This document shows positions 6,569 to 13,630 of a stretch of 17,261 bases of DNA, piece after piece. Under the pieces are notes generated by a model. It was not told the DNA's origin. It did not search any database and worked only from the letters and a program-made list of their open reading frames with translations. The position numbers and the translations under genes are program-made. The stretch's first letter is position 1. Every line of letters begins with the position of its first letter. The stretch is taken from contig CABUWB010000010.1 of the NCBI GenBank assembly GCA_902495025.1, positions 1 through 17,261 on the forward strand. The letters are read 5' to 3'. The stretch comes from an uncultured Eubacteriales bacterium. GTDB lineage: Bacteria; Bacillota; Clostridia; Lachnospirales; CAG-274.

Positions 6569-8845
6569 CTATCTTTTTTCTAATCTTTTATAGTATTCCT
6601 CAAGCTTTTCATCACAGATGTTTACAATATCAGCCTTTTCATTATTTGTGAGTCTTTTCCAGACACCCGGTTCAACCTCAACGATACCCAGCGTCTTTGT
6701 ATGCCTTAGCATTTGCATATCCTCAAATCTTTTAAATGGATTTGACAAAATATTACGTTCAATCTCTTTATCTGTATATCCGCCCTTAGCATAAATACTA
6801 TTTGCCTTTTCAACAAGCAATCCGTCTGTTCTTCTTTGCTCGTAATAATTTTTAAAATAGCTCACAATATCCTTCAAAGCTATACGTCCCTTGCTATCGG
6901 CACACTCCATTACAGCTTTAATAAGCACAGGCTTATATGAATAGCTCATATCCATTCGCTTAATCATATCCATAAAGAGATATTTTCTATTATCATCATC
7001 TATAAGCTGCCAGCCAAACTCATCTGCAGCAGCCTTCAAAGTATCCTCTTTAAAATACTTAAATACCCTCTTTTCGCTCATAGGTACAACAAGGTCAGGT
7101 ATTATTTTGCCCTCCCTGATATATTTTTCGACGGTTTCAGTCTGAACATTAACACGTCTTACAAACTCCATCTGTGAAATCATGCCGGCAGCCTCGTCCT
7201 GCCAGTTAAACACATCAACAGCCTCATAATCCGTTACGCTGACAGGATAGTCAACAATAGCATCGGGCTTTTCTCCTTTTGCATACAGCTCAGCATCTGC
7301 CGCTTTTTGCTTTGCAGTACCAAGCACAAGCTTTCCTGGTGAATATTCTTTGAGCTGAAAAAGCCTATGCATGGAGTATGGCATATTATAGATACCTGCA
7401 TTATCAACAAAATCAAAAACCATAAGAAATTCCTTACCCTCTGCCTTACGCATACCTCTGCCAAGCTGCTGGGTATACAGCACCTTTGACATAGTAGGAC
7501 GCGCCATAAACAATACCTCTGTTTCGGGACAATCCCAGCCCTCATTCAAAAGGTCGCAGGCACACAATGCCTTTATATCCCCCTTTTTAAATCTGGCAAG
7601 CACCTCACGCCTTTCTGAAGTTTTTAAATCGCCCGAAACAGCACAGGCGACAACTCCTCTATCATTTATAAGGTCAGCAATCTGCTCTGCATGCTTTTTA
7701 CTTGCGCAAAAAATGACAGTACGCTTGTCCTTTACAAACTCCATAAAGGTATTAACAATAAGTGTATTTCTTTCGGGCACAAAAATTTTGCTCTCCAAAT
7801 CCCTGATATTGTAACGTACACTGTTAAAACGTACCTTTGTAAGGTCGATATTCGTATGTATTCTGATACAGCGCACCGGGGTCAGCTCGCCAATTTCTAC
7901 TGCTGTTTTTATATCCAGCTTATGTGCAGTATTTTTAAATATTTCCAGTATATCTTTATCATCAGAGCGCTCGGGCGTTGCTGTAAGACCCAGCGTAAAT
8001 TCAGGCTTAAAATACGACAAAATCTTCTGATAGGTTTCCGCAGCGGCATGATGAGCTTCATCTACTATAAGGTAGCCAAAGTCTGTATTTCCAAACATTT
8101 CAAGATTAAGAGCTACGCTTTGTATACTTCCGCAGACGATAAATTTATCCGATTCCTTAATGCCATCTGCAAACCTGCCCACCTCTTTTTCTCCCCAGAG
8201 CTGACTAAAGGTTGATACAGCCTGTTCAACCAGCTCATGTGTATGCGCAAGAAATAACGTTCTTTTTCCAAACCTTTTAGCGTCAGTTACAGCAGTAACA
8301 GTTTTGCCTGTTCCTGTTGCATGATAGAGCAGGGCAATGGTTTCATTATTTTTTCTCATGTTATCCAGCGAAGCAAGCGCCTCCTCCTGATGCTTTTTCA
8401 GCTCCAGATTTTTACCGTCAAGCGTTTTGCCTTTCTGTAATGGCAAATAGTCCTCAATTTCTCTGAACAGCGCACTGTTACCTAAAAATACCCTCAGCTC
8501 ATCCTTGACATTATCTGGCTTTTCCTGAAGCTGCTTAACAGCCCAGCGGAACACATCCCAGCCGTTATAAATCATACTGTTCTGCTTAAGCAGGTCATCA
8601 TAGAATTTGTTTTGAGAAATGATACTTTTATTATGCGATGCCTCATCATCAATTTCTATTGCAATTTTTCTGCCGCCATTTTCAAGCATAAAATCAGCAA
8701 AACGGTCATTCTGATATATGTCATAAAAATGATATTGTGAATATAAATATCCTGCCTTTTCAGCTCCAAATGTATCCGCAAAAAGCTCTATAAATAAATC
8801 TTCAGCAGAACTGCCAGAGGCAGATTTGTATTGTTGTTTAGCCAT
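6569..8845 (-). CDS. SF2 DEAD/DEAH helicase with N-terminal Vsr/DUF559-like nuclease domain
   Basis: About 758 aa. An N-terminal PD-(D/E)xK-type nuclease domain (about residues 10-105) carries the pattern D51...E64-I-D66...H71 (FADFML then KIAIEID) and ends in GWDVFRW, as in Vsr/DUF559 endonucleases. Next come an HQEEAL Q-motif region, Walker A ATGTGKT (about 176-182), DEAH (262-265), TAT (288-290) and helicase domain 2 with ending QQLGRGMRKAEGK. The last 220 residues (including MSYSYKPVLIKAV) match the tail seen in bacterial ResIII-type helicases with DUF3427-like ends. I place the start at the ATG at 8845, which has GAGGG 5 nt upstream. An ATG at 8857 would add four residues and overlap the previous stop as ATGA but has a poorer RBS. 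It lies in an operon with the pyrophosphohydrolase. A DNA-cutting, ATP-driven defence or repair role is likely but unproven. Confidence 0.87.
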   Translation of the reverse strand: MAKQQYKSASGSSAEDLFIELFADTFGAEKAGYLYSQYHFYDIYQNDRFADFMLENGGRKIAIEIDDEASHNKSIISQNKFYDDLLKQNSMIYNGWDVFRWAVKQLQEKPDNVKDELRVFLGNSALFREIEDYLPLQKGKTLDGKNLELKKHQEEALASLDNMRKNNETIALLYHATGTGKTVTAVTDAKRFGKRTLFLAHTHELVEQAVSTFSQLWGEKEVGRFADGIKESDKFIVCGSIQSVALNLEMFGNTDFGYLIVDEAHHAAAETYQKILSYFKPEFTLGLTATPERSDDKDILEIFKNTAHKLDIKTAVEIGELTPVRCIRIHTNIDLTKVRFNSVRYNIRDLESKIFVPERNTLIVNTFMEFVKDKRTVIFCASKKHAEQIADLINDRGVVACAVSGDLKTSERREVLARFKKGDIKALCACDLLNEGWDCPETEVLFMARPTMSKVLYTQQLGRGMRKAEGKEFLMVFDFVDNAGIYNMPYSMHRLFQLKEYSPGKLVLGTAKQKAADAELYAKGEKPDAIVDYPVSVTDYEAVDVFNWQDEAAGMISQMEFVRRVNVQTETVEKYIREGKIIPDLVVPMSEKRVFKYFKEDTLKAAADEFGWQLIDDDNRKYLFMDMIKRMDMSYSYKPVLIKAVMECADSKGRIALKDIVSYFKNYYEQRRTDGLLVEKANSIYAKGGYTDKEIERNILSNPFKRFEDMQMLRHTKTLGIVEVEPGVWKRLTNNEKADIVNICDEKLEEYYKRLEKR

Positions 8846-8853
8846 ACTATCCC

Positions 8854-9162
8854 TCATTCCACACTTTTTAAAAATACCCTGTCTGCAAAACCGCCTCTTT
8901 CGTCCGCTTTAACCCGACGTATGGTTTCAAGCTCATTTATTGTGTAACCCCTTGCAGCAGCTATTGCATATATAACCTCCATAATATCCGCAAGCTCATC
9001 AATATCCTTAGATGCCTGATACTCCATACACTCCTCGTTAAGTTTTTTATCGAGCTCTGTTATATATTCTTCACTTTCAAGAATTTCAGTATTTGCCTTT
9101 TTACCTGATTTTTCAATTATCAGCGGTATTCTGTCACGCACAAGCTTATTATGAATAACCAT
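8854..9162 (-). CDS. MazG-like NTP pyrophosphohydrolase (COG4997 type)
   Basis: A 102-aa all-alpha protein. It opens with NKLVRDRIP, the signature of the COG4997/phosphoribosyl-ATP pyrophosphohydrolase-like branch of MazG hydrolases. The metal-binding ExxE (E44, E47) and ExxD (E56, D59) pairs are both present (EECMEY and DELAD), followed by a KADERGGF tail motif. Family members hydrolyse non-canonical or excess NTPs to NMP and pyrophosphate. The length is complete for the family and no key residue is missing. RBS GGAGAGGG lies just before the ATG at 9162, and a good promoter lies upstream (9209-9237). Translation of the nuclease-helicase begins within or next to its stop codon, so the two are probably made together. 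That suggests a nucleotide-related partner or effector of the helicase, but housekeeping is also possible. Confidence 0.87.
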   Translation of the reverse strand: MVIHNKLVRDRIPLIIEKSGKKANTEILESEEYITELDKKLNEECMEYQASKDIDELADIMEVIYAIAAARGYTINELETIRRVKADERGGFADRVFLKSVE

Positions 9163-9208
9163 AATTCCCTCTCCATTTTAATTCTTAAAATACTTTATAT
9201 ATGACATT

Positions 9209-9237
9209 ATTATACCAAATGCTGCACAGTAAAACAA
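9209..9237 (-). promoter_or_regulatory. Sigma-70-type promoter for the pyrophosphohydrolase/helicase operon
   Basis: On the minus strand, -35 TTGTTT (9232-9237), a 17-bp spacer and a perfect -10 TATAAT (9209-9214). It lies 47 bp upstream of the start codon at 9162 and is the clearest promoter in the window. Confidence 0.65.
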
Positions 9238-9329
9238 TGCATATCAAATTTTTTCACAACATTACAAAAGCCAAATTACACACCTTTCATTACTTGCGTA
9301 GTTACAACACGCTTTCTCATAAATGCTGC

Positions 9330-9695
9330 TTAATATACTCTACCTCTGCAATCCTTCTCGGGAATTATAATCTCCTCATCAGGTTTCTTTTTACTTTTCA
9401 GCCCATCCACCACCTTGCAAATCACCTTTGACGATGTGATAAACATAACCTCAACAGTAAATTTTCTTTTAACCTTTGGGTAAATTCTGCTTGCATTCAT
9501 CGTGCCTACTGCGTTTGTGTAAGGCGAATTGGCAATATAACCCACAGTGCCAATATCTTTAATAAATGCCTTGATTGCGTCGCTGTCGTAAGCATTATGC
9601 TTGTCTTTAACGCACTTAATCTTTTTGCCAACCTTAAACGGAGTAAGTCCGTAATAATGATTCATTCCTACAATTGTAATATATTTATCCTTCAT
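9330..9695 (-). CDS. Stand-alone HIRAN-domain protein
   Basis: A 121-aa protein that is essentially one HIRAN domain. It opens with ITIVGMNHYYG; the conserved NAYDSDAI (34-41) and VGYIANSPYT (51-60) follow, then a strand-rich second half (VEVMFITSSKVICKV). HIRAN domains bind DNA, notably 3' ends of single strands in HLTF, and are usually fused to SNF2 helicases or nucleases in bacteria. Here it stands alone between helicase and exonuclease genes. The last 20 residues are charged and probably flexible. The start is secure: AAGGAGGAA lies upstream of the ATG at 9695. Neighbour genes are more than 160 bp away on both sides, so it is probably a single-gene unit. The function is not known beyond probable DNA-end binding. 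Confidence 0.85.
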   Translation of the reverse strand: MKDKYITIVGMNHYYGLTPFKVGKKIKCVKDKHNAYDSDAIKAFIKDIGTVGYIANSPYTNAVGTMNASRIYPKVKRKFTVEVMFITSSKVICKVVDGLKSKKKPDEEIIIPEKDCRGRVY

Positions 9696-9784
9696 AAAAA
9701 TTCCTCCTTAACAAGTAAACACTGATTGATTCACTACAGCAGGTTTGAGATAAAATTTTTCAGACCGACAAAAACGACCGAAGG

Positions 9785-9868
9785 CGCAGTACGGTTTTAA
9801 AATTATAAAATAATTTTGAAAGTCCGCAGGACTTCAAATTTTACAAGTAAAATTTGAACCTTGCTGCG
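9785..9868. repeat. Cloverleaf-like foldback element (outer stem plus three hairpins)
   Basis: Outer imperfect inverted repeat CGCAGTACGGTT (9785-9796) and AACCTTGCTGCG (9857-9868), 10 of 12 paired. Inside are three consecutive hairpins: 9799-9817 (AAAATTAT, 3-nt loop, 8 bp perfect), 9817-9836 (TGAAAGTCC/GGACTTCA around GCA, one bulge) and 9835-9856 (CAAATTTTAC, AA, GTAAAATTTG, 10 bp perfect). It is not a tRNA: arm sizes and conserved bases are wrong. It may be a REP/MITE-like element or a structured transcript. It lies in the 242-bp gap (9696-9937) between the HIRAN and exonuclease genes, which holds no gene, and could also act as processing or termination signal for the exonuclease transcript. 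Confidence 0.55.
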
Positions 9869-9937
9869 TTAAGGGAGTTTGAGAAGGTATGGGAAATTTT
9901 AGCCAAAGCTGTAAAAGATTAATTAATCAGTGGTTAC

Positions 9938-10612
9938 CTAACACATCTGTGCTGCAAACTGCCTTAAAATATCGCCCCATTTATCACCGATAGTCTGGGT
10001 CATAGCCTGTTTCTTAGTGTTTACCTTGTAAAGCTCCATAAGAGCTATGTACTCGCCGTTGAGAAACGGCACAAGCAACTTTGTTGTAAGTTCTGCATCA
10101 TAGAGCGCACCATGCAGTTTTTGTTTGTCAACATCAATACAAAAGCGCTCTGCCGCAGCCGTTAAACTTATTTTTCTGCCCCTGCGTGACAGCCTTGTAA
10201 GCACACCATATACCGCCTGAAAATCAATCCATTTACCCATATTATCGGGTATTGCAATCCCCTTATATGCACATTCTTCCCTGAGCTGCATAAGGTCATT
10301 TTTACTCCATGCGTAAATGCGTGAATTTTCCTCTCCAATCCAACGAGAAAAATCTTGCAGTACACTTTCAAGCCCCTCCGCATTACTGACCTGCTCGGTC
10401 GTTATACCCGTAATTTGTGTGATGTGCTTAGTGATTTTGTCGTTGAGCTGTGGGCGCACAAACGCATTAAAGCTGTCAATAACGTTATAATCCTCATCAA
10501 GCTTTACCGCCCCAATCTGTATAATCTCACTCTTGGGCAGTAAATGTACATCCTCCCTTTTGCCGTCAACAGGATTCATCTCAAAATCAATAACAATATG
10601 CTTGTCGTACAT
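9938..10612 (-). CDS. DEDDh 3'-5' exonuclease (DnaQ/RNase T-like)
   Basis: A 224-aa single-domain exonuclease. ExoI is DFE (D9, E11) in HIVIDFEMNP. ExoII is around D106 (AWSKNDL). ExoIII is HGALYDA with H167 and D172, which makes it the DEDDh subtype. Between them, IIQIGAVKLD and ITQITGITTEQV follow the DnaQ epsilon pattern. It degrades DNA or RNA from 3' ends with two metal ions. There is no polymerase or helicase domain, so it is not a replicative proofreading subunit by architecture. I chose the ATG at 10612 because AAAGGGG lies about 8 nt before it; an in-frame ATG at 10657 would start upstream of that RBS, very close to the -10. It has its own promoter sharing an element with the promoter of the membrane-protein/helicase operon. 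The C-terminus (190-224) is unassigned. Confidence 0.85.
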   Translation of the reverse strand: MYDKHIVIDFEMNPVDGKREDVHLLPKSEIIQIGAVKLDEDYNVIDSFNAFVRPQLNDKITKHITQITGITTEQVSNAEGLESVLQDFSRWIGEENSRIYAWSKNDLMQLREECAYKGIAIPDNMGKWIDFQAVYGVLTRLSRRGRKISLTAAAERFCIDVDKQKLHGALYDAELTTKLLVPFLNGEYIALMELYKVNTKKQAMTQTIGDKWGDILRQFAAQMC

Positions 10613-10661
10613 AATTAAAACCCCTTTCATTGGTACATAGGCTTTTTCTTTTGACAATATA

Positions 10662-10696
10662 ATTATATATCACCTACTGTCCAATAAAGGGGTCTT
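10662..10696 (-). promoter_or_regulatory. Promoter of the exonuclease gene with shared operator-like element, copy 1
   Basis: On the minus strand a perfect -10 TATAAT (10662-10667) lies 11 bp from the element at 10679-10696, which reads AGACCCCTTTATTGGACA. Fifteen of its 18 positions match 14005-14022. It forms GACC-N8-GGAC and covers the -35 region; no consensus TTGACA exists at normal spacing (TTTATT or CTTTAT would be the -35). That suggests control by a DNA-binding factor or a non-housekeeping sigma factor. Confidence 0.5.
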
Positions 10697-10714
10697 AATA
10701 GTAATTTTGCAATA

Positions 10715-10731
10715 TTTAATTGTAAATTAAA
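10715..10731. repeat. AT-only hairpin downstream of the 177-aa gene
   Basis: A perfect 7-bp stem TTTAATT (10715-10721) and AATTAAA (10725-10731) around a 3-nt loop. It lies 43 bp after the stop of the 177-aa gene. It has no GC in the stem and no clean T-run, so it would be a weak terminator at best. Confidence 0.3.
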
Positions 10732-10773
10732 ATGCCAGAATACTTATACTGTAAATCCGTTTTTACTTTCACA

Positions 10774-11307
10774 TTATATTACTCGAAATGTAAGCATCTT
10801 ATCTAAATCTACATCTTCAATAGAGCATGGCACTCCACCACGCACAGCTACTTCCAAATGATAAAAAAACATACAGTTGTTAATATGTTGAAGCAATAAT
10901 TGTGACCTTCTTTTATATCCATACTGTTTAAGCAGTGTACGCAGTTTGACCCTCACATAATCATTTCCGCCTCCATATAGAATTCGAATACGAATATTTT
11001 TAAAAAATAAGTCCAAATCCGTAAAGTCACTCATATACAGTTCTGCTTGCAGCGTGCTGTTTGAATACATAATATCCTTCTGTATTGCAGGAAACTCCAA
11101 GTCAAAAACAGGCTTTTCATGAAAATACTGCATCCAATAGTATACATCCATAACAAATTTGCGCTGATTTGTACGATATCGGGAGGCAAGAAACGGCTTC
11201 TCCCCCTCCCATATCAAATCAATCATCCTGTTTTCATCCTTAAAGCCGGTCTGTATACTGCTGATAATAGCTGCAATATCAAGCGCAGAATAAAATAACT
11301 CCCTCAT
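10774..11307 (-). CDS. Unrecognised 177-aa protein coupled to the helicase-HNH gene
   Basis: I do not recognise this family. The protein is soluble, with no signal peptide or membrane segment. The middle is rich in aromatic and acidic residues (YYWMQYFHEKPVFDLEF), and the later part is basic (VKLRTLLKQYGYKRRSQLL, about 121-139), which could bind nucleic acid. It ends in a conserved-looking RGGVPCSIEDVDLDKMLTF. Its ATG shares one base with the TAA of the helicase-HNH gene (TAATG at 11305-11309), the classic sign of translational coupling and 1:1 production. It is the last gene of the operon. A specificity or accessory subunit of the helicase-nuclease is the obvious hypothesis; an inhibitor is another. 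Neither can be shown from sequence alone. Confidence 0.8.
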   Translation of the reverse strand: MRELFYSALDIAAIISSIQTGFKDENRMIDLIWEGEKPFLASRYRTNQRKFVMDVYYWMQYFHEKPVFDLEFPAIQKDIMYSNSTLQAELYMSDFTDLDLFFKNIRIRILYGGGNDYVRVKLRTLLKQYGYKRRSQLLLQHINNCMFFYHLEVAVRGGVPCSIEDVDLDKMLTFRVI

Positions 11308-13586
11308 TACCTATCACCTTTGCTTCCGTTACAATGGCGGCACAAAATTTGTAAATTATCTGCAACGCTTTTACCTCCTCTATTCATCGGAATGATGTGG
11401 TCAACCTGAAAGCAAACACGTGAACGGCTTGTTATACCACATTGAGCACAATGAAAATTACCATCTGCATCTTTCGCTTTTTCAAACGCCATATCTCGCA
11501 AGCTCTTTTCAAGCGCAGGAGCAATTTTTCCAATTTCATGCAACGACAAATCTTCCAATGCTCTAGTTCCATATTTGATGTTGCTTTCTTCATCATAAAT
11601 GTCAGGATGCGATAATTTCATCAGTTCAATATTAAGCTGATGCAGAAAATACAGCTTACGTCCAAAAAACAATCGAAGCATATTATCGTCACCCAATTCC
11701 CAAATCGACTCTATATACTCAGTTCTTTTACGCTCTCCCATATCCTCATCCCAGATATGCTTTGCAATCTTGCCCACATCAAGCTTGCTCCTATCCACCT
11801 CATCAAAGGTATAGAATTTAGGAATTGCTTCATATTGTGCATAATATTTCAAAATATTAAGTACGTCTTTCCTTTCATAAGGCGGAACCATTTCACCGCA
11901 GAAAAATGAATCTTTACACTGTGCTTCCATTTCGCTAAGCTGTGCATCTGTCAGATATTCTTCCACAGCATCGAAGCTCTTAAACAAAGAGGGCAGCTCT
12001 TCCATCAAATTTTTATACGCTTCCTGTGTACTATTGTAAACCATTACCTGATAAGCATGATCCATTCCATTCTCTTCCAAATAAGTAAAGGCATACATAC
12101 CGATTGGAATCCTCTGTTCAAACGGCACTTTTTCCAGTCCCGTCGTATCAACAGCATCGTCCAGAATTGAGGCGAACTCCTCAATCTTGGAAATAGCAAT
12201 CATGCGCAAATCACGTTTCGCCCTCTCGACACTGTTATCTTGAAAGTCATTATTACCATCAAATAAGCTTTCGGGGTTGACCCATGCAATGTGTTCGTTC
12301 CAGTGATCGACAAACGAAACAATATATGCTTCGGCTGTACCTCCCGCCGCCGTTCCTCGCAAGGCACGACCAACCATCTGCGTCATCAGAACAGAGGAAA
12401 CCGTAGGTCTTGCAAGGAAAACCGTCTTAGTTTTGGGTAAATCTACGCCTTCAGTCAAAATATTAACATTAATTAAAACCTGCAAATTACCGTCACGATA
12501 AGCCTCCAATTTTCTTTCGTTGTCCTCCCGACTAATTGTCACACCAGTAATAGCATCTTTAACTGAAGATACAATAAAGTCCGCTTTTATACCCGCCTTT
12601 TTGAAAAGCGCAGTTAATTGAATTGCGTGAACCACATTAACCGCAAATAAAATCGTCTGTCCATATTCATCCTGTTTTGCCTTGTAGGTTTCAACAATAA
12701 GCTTGTTACGTGCAGCACTGTCTGCCATCTGTTGCGCAATTTCTTCTGGCAGAACATCCAAATGCTGAATACTTTCCCATGCATCCACACCAAGATAATT
12801 TCCATATTCTTCATCTGTATAATAGCTTTCAAAAACAGGCTTGGCAAGTATGCGATTTTTTATCAACTCCTTCAGACCAATCTGATATGTAATGCCAATA
12901 TCTCCACGCACAGCCTGTCCATCTCTGATACCGTCGGTATAGATTTTCGCCAAAAGTCCCTGTTCTTCTTCTGCAGTGCGGAAAGGAGTTGCTGTCAAAC
13001 CAATAAGTTTTAAATTAGATACTTTTGATTTTACATAGTCAATTACCTTACGGTAGGTCTTTGCTGTTGAATGATGTGCCTCATCCACAATCAAATAAAG
13101 CTCCTTCTCACCTTTAAGCCATGGTTCCAATCGTTCTATATTTCTGCCAATGCTATCCTTACTGACAATCAGCAAATTATCATCGGAGCGAATATCGCTG
13201 GCTCGGTCATGACCCGAAGCACCTGAAACAATCCTAAAGCAGAATGAGGATGTATGAGGGATAACCTCGGTATAGGCAAACTTCTGGAAGGATTCCGCAG
13301 CTTGGTCTAATAACATATGACGATGCGCAATCCACAGTATTTTCTTTTTCTTATCAATAGCGTTTTTCAACAACCACATGGACGCAGTATATGTCTTACC
13401 ACCTCCTGTAGGAAGAACCACCAATGTGCTGTAAGATTCTTCCTGATTCATTTTGTCCAACGCATCCATTGCCTCTTTCTGATGTTGATACGGTGTTCTT
13501 GAGTTTGTTCCCTTCTTGGGGAATACATCACCATATGATTTTACTTCTATTCCATTAGGAAATCCTTGTTCTGACAATCTATTCAT
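11307..13586 (-). CDS. SF2 DEAD/DEAH helicase with C-terminal HNH endonuclease
   Basis: About 759 aa from the ATG at 13586 (AGAGGTG at 6-nt spacing). A GTG at 13595 would add three residues but overlaps that RBS. The order is: Q-motif TPYQHQKEAM, Walker A LPTGGGKT (about 58-65), DEAH (168-171), TAT (198-200), then helicase domain 2 with NILTEGVDLPKT and QMVGRALRG. A 270-residue middle part is of unknown role. The C-terminal HNH domain has zinc-knuckle CAQC (C713, C716), VDH (H730), N744 and CRHCN with a final K (C749, C752). All HNH core residues are visible. The family resembles ResIII-type helicases; a helicase-nuclease fusion fits a restriction-like or antiphage effector. The gene lies 44 bp after the small membrane protein gene and overlaps the 177-aa gene by one base. 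Confidence 0.88.
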   Translation of the reverse strand: MNRLSEQGFPNGIEVKSYGDVFPKKGTNSRTPYQHQKEAMDALDKMNQEESYSTLVVLPTGGGKTYTASMWLLKNAIDKKKKILWIAHRHMLLDQAAESFQKFAYTEVIPHTSSFCFRIVSGASGHDRASDIRSDDNLLIVSKDSIGRNIERLEPWLKGEKELYLIVDEAHHSTAKTYRKVIDYVKSKVSNLKLIGLTATPFRTAEEEQGLLAKIYTDGIRDGQAVRGDIGITYQIGLKELIKNRILAKPVFESYYTDEEYGNYLGVDAWESIQHLDVLPEEIAQQMADSAARNKLIVETYKAKQDEYGQTILFAVNVVHAIQLTALFKKAGIKADFIVSSVKDAITGVTISREDNERKLEAYRDGNLQVLINVNILTEGVDLPKTKTVFLARPTVSSVLMTQMVGRALRGTAAGGTAEAYIVSFVDHWNEHIAWVNPESLFDGNNDFQDNSVERAKRDLRMIAISKIEEFASILDDAVDTTGLEKVPFEQRIPIGMYAFTYLEENGMDHAYQVMVYNSTQEAYKNLMEELPSLFKSFDAVEEYLTDAQLSEMEAQCKDSFFCGEMVPPYERKDVLNILKYYAQYEAIPKFYTFDEVDRSKLDVGKIAKHIWDEDMGERKRTEYIESIWELGDDNMLRLFFGRKLYFLHQLNIELMKLSHPDIYDEESNIKYGTRALEDLSLHEIGKIAPALEKSLRDMAFEKAKDADGNFHCAQCGITSRSRVCFQVDHIIPMNRGGKSVADNLQILCRHCNGSKGDR

Positions 13587-13630
13587 TATACTCACCTCTT
13601 GTATTAAATTTTACAGCCTGTTCCCATTTA

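Noticed and set aside
6569..8845. Type I or type III restriction enzyme subunit
   Set aside because: It has a nuclease-helicase layout, but no methyltransferase or specificity gene is present and the nuclease domain is Vsr/DUF559-like rather than HsdR- or Res-type.
8854..9162. Antitoxin of a toxin-antitoxin pair with the helicase
   Set aside because: The small size and tight coupling suggested it, but the intact MazG metal-binding motifs indicate an enzyme.
9785..9868. tRNA gene
   Set aside because: The outer stem plus three arms suggests a cloverleaf, but there is no T-loop consensus, no anticodon-type 7-nt loop and arm lengths are wrong.
9938..10612. DNA polymerase III epsilon subunit or PolC
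   Set aside because: It has the DnaQ-type exonuclease core but no polymerase or tau-binding region, and the context is an accessory island.
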